Assembly: GCF_021026335.1 (NCBI RefSeq)
Contig: NZ_JAJNCY010000011.1
Location: forward strand, 1-64,000
DNA: 64,000 bases
Origin: Rhizobium sp. C1
GTDB lineage: Bacteria > Pseudomonadota > Alphaproteobacteria > Rhizobiales > Rhizobiaceae
Reading direction: 5' to 3'
The position numbers and the translations under genes are program-made. Shown here piece after piece: positions 17,404-26,216 of the stretch (positions are counted from its first letter, which is position 1; each line of letters starts with the position of its first letter). The notes beneath the pieces were generated by a model. That model saw only the letters and a program-made list of their open reading frames with translations. It was not told the origin of the DNA and ran no database searches.

Positions 17404-18429
17404 CTAGTTTGCTGCAGCCGCCTGCGGCTGACCGGGCACATGGAAATCAGCCGCCATGCCAGCGAGATCGCGCGGCTTGCCGGCAAGCTTTTCGATCGCA
17501 GCCACGGCCAGCCCGTTCGCCACATAATCGGTCTTGTGCCCAACGCCCTTGAGCCAGAGGAGTTCCGAGTTGGGGATATCGCGCTTCAGACCGACGGAGT
17601 GAATCTCCTCCGCAACGATATCGTCGCTGTCGCCGGTGATGATCACCGCCGGCGCGGTGATCTGCCTGTACTGCTGCGCCATGGTCCTGACAAAGGCATC
17701 GAGCCCTGAAACGTCCATGGCGTTCGCATAGAAGGCACCCGGCCGCAGAATCATGCCCGGCATTGTCTCGGCGACATAGTCCCTCGGCATCGGATTGGGC
17801 GCAAAGACCGCCCGGCTGCCGCTATCGATCCGATCCAGCCCCACCGGCAGAAGCATCGTGTAGCGGAAGATCGTGCCGATGACCGGCGTTGCCGCGAGAT
17901 CATAATACCAGTCGACACCACCATTCCAGGGATGCGTCGCAGCCGACAGGAAGAGAAGGCCGATGGTCTTGTCGGGGTGACGTACGCCGAAGCTGGCCGC
18001 AATCGCCCCGCCCAGCGAATGGCCGACAATGATGGCGCGGCCGATGCCCTTCTTGTCGAGAAGCCGCGCGATCGCGTCAGCCTGCCCCGCCGGCGTGTCG
18101 TTTTCCGCCCCCCCGCGATCGGAATAGCCATAGCCCGGACGGTCGACGAAGATCAGCCGGGCCCGCCCCTCCAGCGGCTTTCGGAAGGCGAAGAGCTGAT
18201 CGCGCAGATTGCCGCTCGCGCCGTGAATGAAGACAATCGGCGGCAGATCTGCATCCGATCCTGCGGGAAGATCGACGCTGTTCAGCGCATAGCCACCGAT
18301 ATCGGTTCGTGTGCCGATATTCGGATAGACAGTTTCGAATTGCGCGGTCTTCCACTCCGTGAACACGAATCCGGCGGCGAGCGCGGCGAACGGAACGAGG
18401 GCGGCCAGCGCCAGAAGGACTTTCAACAT
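17404..18429 (-). CDS. alpha/beta hydrolase
   Basis: A 341-residue hydrolase with an N-terminal membrane-anchor or signal segment (MLKVLLALAALVPFAALAAGF). The oxyanion region is VFIHGASGNLRDQ and the nucleophile elbow is IVGHSLGGAIA; a late GVGHKTDYV supplies the probable catalytic His. The substrate is unknown. It precedes the MotA-like gene by about 115 bases and follows a TPR protein gene on the same strand. Confidence 0.83.
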   Translation of the reverse strand: MLKVLLALAALVPFAALAAGFVFTEWKTAQFETVYPNIGTRTDIGGYALNSVDLPAGSDADLPPIVFIHGASGNLRDQLFAFRKPLEGRARLIFVDRPGYGYSDRGGAENDTPAGQADAIARLLDKKGIGRAIIVGHSLGGAIAASFGVRHPDKTIGLLFLSAATHPWNGGVDWYYDLAATPVIGTIFRYTMLLPVGLDRIDSGSRAVFAPNPMPRDYVAETMPGMILRPGAFYANAMDVSGLDAFVRTMAQQYRQITAPAVIITGDSDDIVAEEIHSVGLKRDIPNSELLWLKGVGHKTDYVANGLAVAAIEKLAGKPRDLAGMAADFHVPGQPQAAAAN

Positions 18430-18494
18430 GTCGGGAGCGATTCGGTTGAAATGGATGATGAAAGACTTACGCGCGAAAGACGCGCATGGATCGC

Positions 18495-19082
18495 TCAGGT
18501 CTTGTTGCCGTCGAGCTTTTCCGTCAGCGCACGCACATGGGTCTGCGCATCGCGATCGGCAGGATAGAGATCGATCACGCGCTCCCAGACGGCAAGTGCC
18601 GCGGCATCCTGCCCGGCATCTTCCAGAATCGCCGCCATGCCCGTCATGGCCCCGAAATGCCGGGGCTCGCGCGCCAGAACCTGGGCAATATCGGCCATGG
18701 AGCGTTCGTAATTGCCGGTCTTGAAATGCAGCGTGGCGCGCTTGTTCCAGCTGCCGGCGTAATCCGGCTTCAGGGCGATCGCTTCATCCAGATAATCGAG
18801 TGCTGCCGCATATTGCTGTTTGCTCTCGGCCGCATCGGCCGACCGCAACATGAGATCGACGGTCGCACTGCCCGAAACGTTCCACACCGCCCAGATATCG
18901 CCGACAATGCGCTGGGCTGCAGCCGGATCGCGCACACGCTTCAGTTGCGCAAACAGCTTGTCGAGCTTTTCGGAAGGAGAAATGGCGGCCAGAGGCGGTT
19001 CCTGCGGCTGCACAGGCGCGGGTGGCGCGGCGGCGGCAGTCAGAATCAGAACTGGCAGGATCAGGGTCGCAAGAAAACGCAT
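18495..19082 (-). CDS. exported TPR-repeat protein
   Basis: A 195-residue protein with a Sec-type signal (MRFLATLILPVLILTAAAA) and tetratricopeptide repeats over about 60-185 (AALDYLDEAIALKPDYAGSW, NYERSMADIAQVLAREPRHF). TPR arrays mediate protein contacts. ATG 19082 was chosen because the signal peptide starts there; the longer frame to 19136 adds non-signal residues. No partner can be named. Confidence 0.78.
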   Translation of the reverse strand: MRFLATLILPVLILTAAAAPPAPVQPQEPPLAAISPSEKLDKLFAQLKRVRDPAAAQRIVGDIWAVWNVSGSATVDLMLRSADAAESKQQYAAALDYLDEAIALKPDYAGSWNKRATLHFKTGNYERSMADIAQVLAREPRHFGAMTGMAAILEDAGQDAAALAVWERVIDLYPADRDAQTHVRALTEKLDGNKT

Positions 19083-19177
19083 GGCGGAGATCGTACTCCG
19101 CCATGGTCGAAGATCAACAAAATTATGCTGCATCACGCCTCAGCCTCTGAAAGGCTCGACAGGCGCGGCGCGCGCAA

Positions 19178-19303
19178 TCAGCCCTGACGGGCCTTGTAGC
19201 GCGGGTTCAGCTTGTTGATGATGTAAATGCGGCCCTTGCGGCGAACCAGACGGTTTTCGCGATGGCGGGCCTTCAGCGACTTGAGCGAATTCTTGATCTT
19301 CAT
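19178..19303 (-). CDS. rpmJ: 50S ribosomal protein L36, zinc-free type
   Basis: A 41-residue gene easily missed for its size. The product starts [18 protein letters not shown] and continues through [16 protein letters not shown] to end YKARQG. It is the C-minus form of L36, lacking the four zinc ligands and carrying the longer basic C terminus. Such L36 paralogues are often standalone genes away from the ribosomal operons and are favoured in zinc shortage when a zinc-binding paralogue exists. No Zur site was recognised in the 60 bases upstream. Confidence 0.93.
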   Translation of the reverse strand: MKIKNSLKSLKARHRENRLVRRKGRIYIINKLNPRYKARQG

Positions 19304-19360
19304 TTTTTTGATCCGCGTGGTTGGAAGAAACGTCTCCGTTCCTTCATCACAATCTATACA

Positions 19361-19390
19361 ATCAAAAGCGCGCCGACGGGCGCGCTCTTC
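19361..19390 (-). terminator. intrinsic terminator after purK
   Basis: Arms AGCGCGCC and GGCGCGCT (19367-19374 and 19379-19386) close a 4-base loop. Read on the minus strand, the hairpin is followed by TTTTGATT. It lies downstream of the purK stop and upstream of rpmJ, and should separate the two transcripts. Confidence 0.72.
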
Positions 19391-19457
19391 AGGTTGGCGG
19401 CGTGATACAGTTCCATGACACGCCTGTCAACGGTCTAGAACCCGAAACACGGCATTT

Positions 19458-20513
19458 TCAACGTTTCAAAACCGTGACATGCCCCATCTTGCGACCCGGC
19501 CGCGCCTCGGCCTTGCCATAGAGATGAACGAGCGCATCCTTCGTCTGGAGCCAGTCTTCGACTGTCTCTATATCGTCGCCGATCAGATTCTGCATCACGC
19601 AGTCCGAATGCCGGACCGGATCCCCGAGCGGCAGGCCGGCCACCGCGCGGATATGCTGCTCGAACTGCGAAACGATGCAGGCGGCTTCCGTCCAGTGGCC
19701 GGAATTGTGGACGCGCGGCGCCATTTCATTGGCAATCAGCGAACCATCGGCACCGACAAAGAACTCGACGCCGATCACACCGACATAGGAAAGCTTGTCG
19801 AGGATTGCCTTGGCAGCTTCCGTGGCAGCCTCAGCGGTCGCGGTCGAAACCGACGCGGGAAGCGTCGAGGTATGCAGAATGCCGTTCTGGTGGACATTTT
19901 CCGCCGGATCGTAAGCCGCGAAGCTTCCGTCGACGCCGCGCGCTGCGATAACCGAAACTTCGCGCTCGAAGGCAATGAAGCTCTCGAGAATCAGCGGCAC
20001 ACCGCCAAGGGCCTCATAGCTAGCCTCCGGATCGTCGCCCTTGCGGAACACCCGCTGGCCCTTGCCATCATAGCCCATGCGGCGAGTCTTCAGCACCCCC
20101 TGCCCGCCAAACTCGGCCAGTGCAGCGACGAGATCGTCCTGGCTGTCGATGCGGCGGAACTGCGCAGTGGGGATCCCGCACGAGGCGAGGAATTCCTTTT
20201 CCGTCAGCCGGTCCTGCGAGACTTCCAGCGCCCGCGGCGGCGGATAGACCGGGCGCGACAGCGCCAGCGTCTCGGCTGCATCCACCGGCACGTTTTCGAA
20301 TTCGTAGGTGACGATATCGCAGGCGTCCGCCAGTTCGGCCAGCGCATGCGGATTGTCATACGCACCGACGATCTGCCTGTTCGCGACCTGTGCAGCGGGA
20401 CAATCGGCCTGCGGCTCCAGGATCACTGTTCTGAAATTGAGGCGGGCGGCGGCAATCGCCAGCATGCGGCCGAGCTGACCGCCCCCGATAATGCCGATCG
20501 TCTTCATAGACAT
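19458..20513 (-). CDS. purK: N5-carboxyaminoimidazole ribonucleotide synthase
   Basis: PurK carboxylates AIR to N5-CAIR with ATP and bicarbonate in purine synthesis. The 351-residue ATP-grasp protein starts with IGIIGGGQLGRMLA and shows RTRRMGYDGKGQ-like (KTRRMGYDGKGQ) ATP-binding and EMAPRVHNSGHWTEAA Mg-binding motifs. The ATG at 20513 overlaps the purE stop by one base (TAATG); ATG 20507 is a close alternative. It is the last gene of a DUF465-purE-purK unit. Confidence 0.95.
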   Translation of the reverse strand: MSMKTIGIIGGGQLGRMLAIAAARLNFRTVILEPQADCPAAQVANRQIVGAYDNPHALAELADACDIVTYEFENVPVDAAETLALSRPVYPPPRALEVSQDRLTEKEFLASCGIPTAQFRRIDSQDDLVAALAEFGGQGVLKTRRMGYDGKGQRVFRKGDDPEASYEALGGVPLILESFIAFEREVSVIAARGVDGSFAAYDPAENVHQNGILHTSTLPASVSTATAEAATEAAKAILDKLSYVGVIGVEFFVGADGSLIANEMAPRVHNSGHWTEAACIVSQFEQHIRAVAGLPLGDPVRHSDCVMQNLIGDDIETVEDWLQTKDALVHLYGKAEARPGRKMGHVTVLKR

Positions 20514-21013
20514 TAACTATTATCCACAGGGTAGTCGGCGACCGATGCGGTCTGGCGTGCGCGATAATCGTCGAGCTTCAGCGCGATGTCTTCGTCGCTC
20601 AGCGCCAGCACGGCGGCGGCAAGCAAAGCGGCATTCACCGCGCCTGCGCGACCGATGGCGAGCGTGCCGACGGGGATGCCGGCCGGCATCTGCACGATGG
20701 ACAGAAGACTGTCCTGACCCGACAGCGCCTTCGACTGAACCGGAACGCCGAAAACCGGCAGCGGCGTCATAGCCGCCGCCATGCCCGGCAGATGCGCAGC
20801 CCCACCGGCACCGGCGATGATCACCTTGAAACCTTCATCGCGCGCGCCTTTGGCAAAGGACACCAGACGATCAGGCGTACGATGTGCCGAAATGATCCGG
20901 GATTCGTAGGGAATTCCAAGCATATCCAGCGTGTCGGCGGCATTCTTCATGGTTTCCCAGTCTGACTGGCTTCCCATGATGATGGCTACAGGCGGCGGGC
21001 CGGCATAGGTCAT
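20513..21013 (-). CDS. purE: N5-carboxyaminoimidazole ribonucleotide mutase
   Basis: PurE moves the carboxyl group of N5-CAIR to give CAIR. The 166-residue protein has the GSQSDWETM active-site loop, ISAHRTPDR and [12 protein letters not shown], all class I PurE signatures. ATG 21013 is chosen because GGAG lies 6 bases before it; ATG 21025 is in frame but has no such site. The gene follows a DUF465 gene by 13 bases and overlaps purK. Confidence 0.95.
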   Translation of the reverse strand: MTYAGPPPVAIIMGSQSDWETMKNAADTLDMLGIPYESRIISAHRTPDRLVSFAKGARDEGFKVIIAGAGGAAHLPGMAAAMTPLPVFGVPVQSKALSGQDSLLSIVQMPAGIPVGTLAIGRAGAVNAALLAAAVLALSDEDIALKLDDYRARQTASVADYPVDNS

Positions 21014-21026
21014 GTCGTGCTCCATC

Positions 21027-21230
21027 TCAGGCAATTATGTCCGGGATGATCTGGTCCTCGATCTTGGTCAGAGTGTCCTTGATCGCCAGTTTCTTCTTCT
21101 TCATCCGCTGGATGCGCAAGGCGTCGCAGCCGACGGTGATCATGGCATTGATCGCGGCGTCGTAATCTTCATGCTCCTGCCTGAGCTTCGCGGCCGACAT
21201 CCGCAATTCCGCCTGATCCTGGTCTGCCAT
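21027..21230 (-). CDS. YdcH/DUF465 family small protein
   Basis: A 67-residue, mostly helical, charged protein ([36 protein letters not shown]) of the DUF465/YdcH family, whose function is unknown. It is the first gene of the purEK unit. ATG 21230 is preceded by a G-rich ribosome site; the longer frame adds an unlikely N terminus. A second DUF465 gene is transcribed divergently about 210 bases away. Confidence 0.82.
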   Translation of the reverse strand: MADQDQAELRMSAAKLRQEHEDYDAAINAMITVGCDALRIQRMKKKKLAIKDTLTKIEDQIIPDIIA

Positions 21231-21441
21231 CCCATTCCCCGTTCTGTAGCGCCTTAACATCATACACAAATATTGCGCCCGCGCCTCCTATCACAAAAAA
21301 TGCGTTTACGGGAAGTTATCCCTCGCCACGATTTCGCCTTCGACAGGATTACAATTCTGTGACACACTTTCGGGTGTTACGGCTTGGGGTGCCCTGAGAC
21401 GATCCGGGGTACGGGCCATTAGGGAAGGAAGGACGTGCCAC

Positions 21442-21615
21442 ATGAATATTGAGGCTCATCTTGCAACGCTTACGAAGAGACATGGAGATCTTGAGGAGGA
21501 GCTCCACTCGGCGATGAACCAGCCTTCATCTGATACGACCAAGATCAAGGAAATCAAGCGGCGCAAGTTGCGCATTAAGGATGAAATCGAGCGTATTCGC
21601 TCATCCATTCATTGA
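21442..21615 (+). CDS. YdcH/DUF465 family small protein (second copy)
   Basis: A 57-residue gene short enough to be missed. The product reads MNIEAHLATLTKRHGDLEEE through RRKLRIKDEIERIRSSIH and matches DUF465: a helical hairpin with KxxKxxKRRKLRxKDEI. GGAAGGA precedes the ATG at about 11 bases. Together with the divergent 67-residue copy it forms a DUF465 pair, an arrangement I recall as usual in rhizobia. Function unknown. Confidence 0.88.
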   Translation: MNIEAHLATLTKRHGDLEEELHSAMNQPSSDTTKIKEIKRRKLRIKDEIERIRSSIH

Positions 21616-21817
21616 CACATGCATTCATCCTTCGCCTGACCGGCGAATGACACCGACAAAGCCAGAGACCGGCATGCAGACCATGCTTGTGAGACCGGCC
21701 TCTGATCAAGTTGAGAAATACGCCATCGGAATTCCTTCAAGCGTCTTCACACGACGCGTCGGTTCCGATGGCTTTGTTTTTTTTGAGGATCGCTGCGGCG
21801 CGGCGCTGGCGGAAGCT

Positions 21818-22078
21818 TCAGGCCCAGAACTGATCGAGCCAGAGATTGAGCTTGTTGAAGCCTTGAGCGTTGATCGAATAGATCCGCTTTGTACCCTTTG
21901 CCGTCACTTTCACCAGATCGCTATCCAGCAACGCCTTAAGATGTTGCGACACCGCCGGTCGGCTGATCGGCAGGCCCTCAGCCAGTTCGTTGACGGTGCG
22001 GGGCGTCCGACGCAGCTCTTCAAGCAGATAGCGCCTGTTCGGATCGGCAATCGCAGAAAATGCATCGGGCTTCGACAT
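21818..22078 (-). CDS. ArsR-family transcriptional regulator (short)
   Basis: An 86-residue winged helix-turn-helix protein: AIADPNRRYLLEELRR, TVNELAEGLPISRPAVSQHLKALLDSDLV and the wing KGTKRIYSINAQGF. It lacks metal-binding cysteines, so it is not a classical metal sensor. It resembles the ArsR subgroup usually followed by an SRPBCC/AHSA1 gene, which is absent here. The frame stops soon after LWLDQFW, earlier than many relatives; a shift in reading frame would extend it by about 38 residues, so a C-terminal frameshift is possible. Confidence 0.78.
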   Translation of the reverse strand: MSKPDAFSAIADPNRRYLLEELRRTPRTVNELAEGLPISRPAVSQHLKALLDSDLVKVTAKGTKRIYSINAQGFNKLNLWLDQFWA

Positions 22079-22392
22079 ACGCGGACCCTAAAATAAACCC
22101 GGCCCTGCGGCAAGGATTTTGTGCGGTGCAAACAAATAAAAACGACGTTTTTAGAGAGACTTGCATCATTTTTGCTCCGGTCCCTCAACTTCTGAGCAAC
22201 TGCAGTATAGCCTTGAGTCGCCGCCGGACGCAATGAGGCCCTTTGCGAGGGAGGCCAAGCTTGTATATGAGATCATCAAGGACGCCGTGACAAGCTGAGG
22301 CCATGGCCGGGCTCTTGCCGCGAACGTCCCGAAAGCGTGACGGCCGGATGAAGGCCCACGAAGACCCGATGCCTGAAGGAATGCGCCAAAAC
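22079..22392. other. intergenic stretch without a recognised gene
   Basis: These 314 bases separate the divergent ArsR regulator and the ThiE-like gene. Both promoters should lie here. I see no convincing small gene, tRNA or strong hairpin. Confidence 0.5.
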
Positions 22393-23043
22393 ATGTCGAA
22401 GTTCGAAGACCGCTGCCGCCTCGTCCTGATCGCACCCGATATCGAGGATGCAGACGAAAGGGCGCGCCTTGTCGGCGACGCATTGAAAGGCGGAGACGTG
22501 GCGACCGTCATCGTGCCGTCCTACGGACTGGCGGATGCCGAGTTTCAGCGTCATGCCGAAACGCTCGTGCCGGTGATTCAGGCGGCCGGCGCAGCCGCGC
22601 TCATTGCCGGCGACAGCCGGATTGCAGGCCGGGCCAAGGCCGATGGCCTCCACATCGACGGCCCCGCCGCCGACCTTGCCGAGGCGGTCGAGAAATTCAC
22701 TCCGAAACTGATCGTCGGCGCCGGTCGCGTCAGCGACCGCCATCAGGCGCTCGAGGTTGGCGAATGCGGCCCGGACTATGTCTTCTTCGGCAAGATCGGC
22801 GGCGACATCAAGCCGGAGCCGCATCCGAAGAACCTTGCGCTGGGCGAATGGTGGGCCTCCATGGTGGAAATCCCCTGCATCATTATGGGCGGGACGGACC
22901 CCGCCTCAGTCCTTCCTATTGCCGAGACGGGTGCGGAATTTGCGGCTCTGTCCACCGCCGTCTTTTCCGAGCCCGGCCGTGCGGCCATTGTCGTGGCTGA
23001 GGTCAATGCGCTGCTTGACGAAAAAGCGCCACGGTTTGAGTAA
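22393..23043 (+). CDS. thiamine phosphate synthase family protein
   Basis: A 216-residue TIM-barrel protein related to ThiE/TenI, which joins HMP-PP and thiazole phosphate. The recognisable parts are CRLVLIAP near the N terminus, ADGLHIDGP, the VGAGRVSDRHQALEVGECGPDYVFFGKI phosphate-binding region and IIMGGTDPASV. Several ThiE catalytic positions look diverged, so a TenI-like or non-thiamine role is possible. Start is uncertain: ATG 22393 begins the conserved part; ATG 22381 or further upstream are open. The Sel1 gene follows closely. Confidence 0.7.
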   Translation: MSKFEDRCRLVLIAPDIEDADERARLVGDALKGGDVATVIVPSYGLADAEFQRHAETLVPVIQAAGAAALIAGDSRIAGRAKADGLHIDGPAADLAEAVEKFTPKLIVGAGRVSDRHQALEVGECGPDYVFFGKIGGDIKPEPHPKNLALGEWWASMVEIPCIIMGGTDPASVLPIAETGAEFAALSTAVFSEPGRAAIVVAEVNALLDEKAPRFE

Positions 23044-23054
23044 GTAGTGTCGTC

Positions 23055-24251
23055 ATGCGTGGGAACCTTCTTCTTCGTCGAACGGCAATGGCAGTGCTGC
23101 TGGCCGCCCTTCTGGGTGGCGGAGCGGAACGTGCACGTGCGACGGACGACCTGCCGGGCGTGAACCTGCAGGACGGCACGGGAGAGGATGACGCCGCACC
23201 GGCAGATGCGGGATCAGCCAAGACCTCGCGCGTGACAACACCGTCCATTGCAAAGGATGCGCCGCTTGACGGAAAGGTCATCGGTCCTGACGGCAAGCCG
23301 GTCGATCAGTTTTCAAAGCCCGACGAGACGCCCTCCACCGGCACAGGCCTTTACGACCGCATGGGTCTGCGCCTTCCCGACCTGCCGGCAGAAAAACCTT
23401 TCAAGGGCAAGGTCGATGAAGCCTATGGCGCGTTCCAGCGCGGCTATTACATTACCGCACTCGACAAGGCGCTGCCTCGCGCACAGCTGGGCGACCCTGC
23501 CGCACAGATGCTGATTGCCGAGCTTCTGGCCCGCGGCATGGGCGTCAAGCAGGATATCCAGAAGGCGCTCTTCTGGTATTCGAAGGCCGCTGATGGCGGC
23601 GATCCCTCCGCCATGTTTCGCTATGCGCTCATCCTGATGGAAGGCCGACTGGTCAAGCAGGACAAGGCGCGTGCCGACGAACTGATGCACAAGGCGGCAG
23701 ATGCCGGAAACGCGCTGGCCGCCTTCAACTGGGCGCAGATCCTCGTCTCGCAGAAGCCCGGCGAGGAAGGTCTTCGCAATGCCCTGCCCTACTACGAAAA
23801 ATCGGCTGAAAAAGGCATTGCCGACGCCGAATATGCGCTCTCCCAGATCTATCTGAACCTGCCCGATCTGCCGAAGGAAAAGCGCGACAGCGCCAAGGAC
23901 TGGCTGTTGCGCGCCGCCAAGGCCGGCTATGACACGGCGGAACTCGATATGGCGATCTGGCTGATCGACGGCATCCAGTTCCCACGCGACCAGGACGCAG
24001 GTTTCGCCTGGATGTACCGCGCCGCCTCCGCCGGCAACGTCGTCGCGCAGAACAAGCTCGCCCATCTCTTCATTCAGGGCATCGGCACGAAGCAGGACGT
24101 CGCCGAGGCTGGCAAATGGTATGTGCTTTCGCGGCGCGCCGGCCGCGAGGACAAATATCTCGAAGACGCCTTCCAGGGACTGACCGATCAGCAGCAAAAG
24201 GCCGCCATTGAGGCCGCCAACAAGCAACAGCGCCTGATCCGCCTGCGCTAA
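23055..24251 (+). CDS. exported Sel1/TPR-like repeat protein
   Basis: A 398-residue secreted protein. Residues 1-29 form a signal peptide ending ERARA. A low-complexity linker (30-105) is followed by about six Sel1-like repeats of roughly 36 residues, for example AQMLIAELLARGMGVKQDIQKALFWYSKAADGG split over residues 145-178, and later NKLAHLFIQGIGTKQDVAEAGKWY. Sel1 proteins act as scaffolds in envelope or exopolysaccharide regulation. It follows the ThiE-like gene by 11 bases. Confidence 0.82.
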   Translation: MRGNLLLRRTAMAVLLAALLGGGAERARATDDLPGVNLQDGTGEDDAAPADAGSAKTSRVTTPSIAKDAPLDGKVIGPDGKPVDQFSKPDETPSTGTGLYDRMGLRLPDLPAEKPFKGKVDEAYGAFQRGYYITALDKALPRAQLGDPAAQMLIAELLARGMGVKQDIQKALFWYSKAADGGDPSAMFRYALILMEGRLVKQDKARADELMHKAADAGNALAAFNWAQILVSQKPGEEGLRNALPYYEKSAEKGIADAEYALSQIYLNLPDLPKEKRDSAKDWLLRAAKAGYDTAELDMAIWLIDGIQFPRDQDAGFAWMYRAASAGNVVAQNKLAHLFIQGIGTKQDVAEAGKWYVLSRRAGREDKYLEDAFQGLTDQQQKAAIEAANKQQRLIRLR

Positions 24252-24602
24252 GGGCGCCGTTCCGCGTTAAGCCTGACGCTTAAGGTTAAAAAACTGTTTA
24301 CATTGAAACACTTGTCCCGATTTGACAGAACAATCATGCCTTCGGGTCGGGTGGCATGACCGGAAGCAAGGTCATTGGGCGCGGATCGCGTGTCATAAGG
24401 GATCGGCCTTCCGCAATATTCTGCGGCGCCCGCAATTGCATGCGTCGCCAATGAAGCTGTCGCCGCTTCGTTGACGAACCGGGGAGCGACCGGCGCGGCC
24501 ATGCCGGTCGCTCTTTCAGCTTGAATATTTCCGCAATTTGTGATCATGGAAGCCGCATCAGGCGGTCTTGCGGCCGCAACATATCAGCATGGACATTCTC
24601 GA
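24252..24602. other. intergenic stretch upstream of efp, with a terminator-like hairpin
   Basis: These 351 bases hold no convincing gene on either strand. A minus-strand frame covers most of it but lacks any recognisable domain or plausible start. The one clear structure is the hairpin at 24485-24512. The efp promoter should lie here; a small RNA ending at the hairpin is possible but unproven. Confidence 0.45.
24485..24517 (+). terminator. terminator-like hairpin upstream of efp
   Basis: Perfect 10-base arms AGCGACCGGC and GCCGGTCGCT enclose an 8-base loop, followed by CTTTC. It is over 230 bases after the Sel1 gene and about 90 before efp, so it could end the Sel1 transcript, a small RNA, or an efp leader. 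Confidence 0.5.
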
Positions 24603-25166
24603 ATGAAAATCAGCGGCGGCGAAATCCGTCCGGGCAGCGTTATCGAGCATAACGGCGGGCTCTGGGTGGCGGTCAAGTGCAATACGGTCAAGCCCGGCAA
24701 GGGCGGCGCGTTCAATCAGGTCGAAATGAAGAACCTGATGGACGGAACCAAGCTCAACGAGCGCTTCCGCACCGTCGACACCGTTGAGCAGGTTCTTCTG
24801 GAAAAGAAGGACTTCCAGTATCTCTATGAACAGGGCGACGCCCTCGTCTTCATGGACGTCGAAAGCTACGAGCAGCTGGAACTGCCTCAGGAATTCGTCG
24901 GCGACCGCGCGCGCTTCCTGAAAGACGGCATGATGGTCACCGTACAACTCTATGGCGAAAAGCCGATCGGCATCGCACTCCCCGACCAGCTGGTGCTGGA
25001 AATTGTCGAGGCCGACCCGGTGGTCAAGGGCCAGACGGCGGCCTCGTCCTACAAGCCCGCCATCCTCGAAAACGGCGTACGCATCCTCGTTCCGCCCTTC
25101 ATCGCGACGGGCGAGCGCGTTCTCGTCGACACCAACGAACTCACCTACCTGCGCCGCGCCGACTAA
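24603..25166 (+). CDS. efp: translation elongation factor P
   Basis: EF-P enters the ribosomal E site and relieves stalling at polyproline. The 187-residue protein starts [21 protein letters not shown] and shows the KOW-like domain with Lys33 in [11 protein letters not shown], the residue modified in other bacteria. Two OB folds follow, with the C-terminal signature [24 protein letters not shown] 24603 gives the family start; the frame extends upstream without similarity. No modification genes lie alongside. Confidence 0.95.
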   Translation: MKISGGEIRPGSVIEHNGGLWVAVKCNTVKPGKGGAFNQVEMKNLMDGTKLNERFRTVDTVEQVLLEKKDFQYLYEQGDALVFMDVESYEQLELPQEFVGDRARFLKDGMMVTVQLYGEKPIGIALPDQLVLEIVEADPVVKGQTAASSYKPAILENGVRILVPPFIATGERVLVDTNELTYLRRAD

Positions 25167-25182
25167 GATCGGACGCGGCATC

Positions 25183-25219
25183 GACCAGGCCGGAATACTG
25201 TCCGGCCGGTCTGTTTTTT
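25183..25219 (+). terminator. intrinsic terminator after efp
   Basis: A stem with arms GGCCGGA and TCCGGCC, extended by GACC/GGTC across a bulge, closes a 6-base loop. It is followed by TGTTTTTTG, a strong U tract, about 17 bases after the efp stop. Confidence 0.85.
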
Positions 25220-25237
25220 GACAAAGGAATTCGTATC

Positions 25238-26038
25238 ATGGCTCGTTCAGCCCTTCTAAACGTTATGGTTCAGGCCGCCTTCAAGGCCGGCAAATCGCTG
25301 TCGCGCGATTTCGGCGAGGTTCAAAACCTCCAGGTGTCGGTCAAGGGCCCGAGCGATTACGTCTCCCAGGCCGACCGCAAGGCTGAAAAGATCGTGAAGG
25401 ACGAACTCCTGAAGGCGCGTCCGACCTATGGCTTCCTCGGCGAGGAAAGCGACGAGATCAAGGGCACCGATGGCGCCCATCGCTGGATCGTCGATCCGCT
25501 CGACGGCACGACCAACTTCCTGCATGGCATTCCGCAATTCGCCGTGTCGATCGCGCTCGAACGCAACGGCGAGATCGTCGCCGCCGTCGTCTTCAATCCG
25601 GCCACGGATGAACTCTACACCGCCGAAAAGGGCGGCGGTGCCTTCCTCAACGATCGCCGCCTGCGCGTGGCTGCGCGCAAGGAACTCTCCGACAGCGTGA
25701 TCACCTGCGGCGTACCGCATCTCGGCCGTGGCAACCACGGCAAGTTTCTCGTTGAACTGCGCCATGTCATGGGCGAAGTCGCCGGGATTCGCCGTTTTGG
25801 TGCTGCCTCGCTCGACCTCGCCTATGTCGCTGCCGGTCGCTGCGACGGCTATTGGGAAACCGGCCTTGCCGCCTGGGACATCGCAGCCGGCATTCTCCTC
25901 ATCAAGGAAGCAGGCGGCTGGGTTTCCGATTTCGATGGGAAGACCAACATGATGGAGACCGGCTCGGTCGTCGCGGGCAACGAATACATCCACAAGGCTC
26001 TGCTGGAAGTGACGCACCGCCCGATCCCGAAGGGCTGA
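25238..26038 (+). CDS. suhB: inositol monophosphatase family protein (SuhB-like)
   Basis: A 266-residue Mg-dependent phosphatase. The metal-binding motifs are GEESDE near residue 67, DPLDGTTNFLHG near 86 and WDIAAGILLIKEAGG near 213, all intact. The family hydrolyses inositol-1-phosphate, and SuhB also joins rRNA antitermination complexes in E. coli. AAAGGA precedes the start at a proper distance. It stands as a single gene after the efp terminator. Confidence 0.9.
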   Translation: MARSALLNVMVQAAFKAGKSLSRDFGEVQNLQVSVKGPSDYVSQADRKAEKIVKDELLKARPTYGFLGEESDEIKGTDGAHRWIVDPLDGTTNFLHGIPQFAVSIALERNGEIVAAVVFNPATDELYTAEKGGGAFLNDRRLRVAARKELSDSVITCGVPHLGRGNHGKFLVELRHVMGEVAGIRRFGAASLDLAYVAAGRCDGYWETGLAAWDIAAGILLIKEAGGWVSDFDGKTNMMETGSVVAGNEYIHKALLEVTHRPIPKG

Positions 26039-26111
26039 GAACCACATTCTCCGGCCGCAACCCATTGCGGGATTGCCGCCGGAACCTGAACCCCGTCTCC
26101 GCGTTTGATGG

Positions 26112-26133
26112 CCGGCGTCCTTGCGGACGCCGG
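26112..26133. repeat. GC-rich hairpin between suhB and the lipid kinase gene
   Basis: Perfect 9-base arms CCGGCGTCC and GGACGCCGG close a TTGC tetraloop. There is no U tract, so it is more likely a transcript-stabilising or processing hairpin than a terminator. Confidence 0.5.
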
Positions 26134-26216
26134 GCGCGCGCACTACCTGTCAGGTCTTCGCGTTCTGATCTTGCGGCAGCCGCTTCCGGCTTCCGGACCA
26201 AAGCAGCAGGGGCGAC

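Noticed and set aside
24248-24547. 99-codon minus-strand frame in the efp upstream gap
   Set aside because: No domain, no convincing ribosome site, and composition unlike neighbouring genes.
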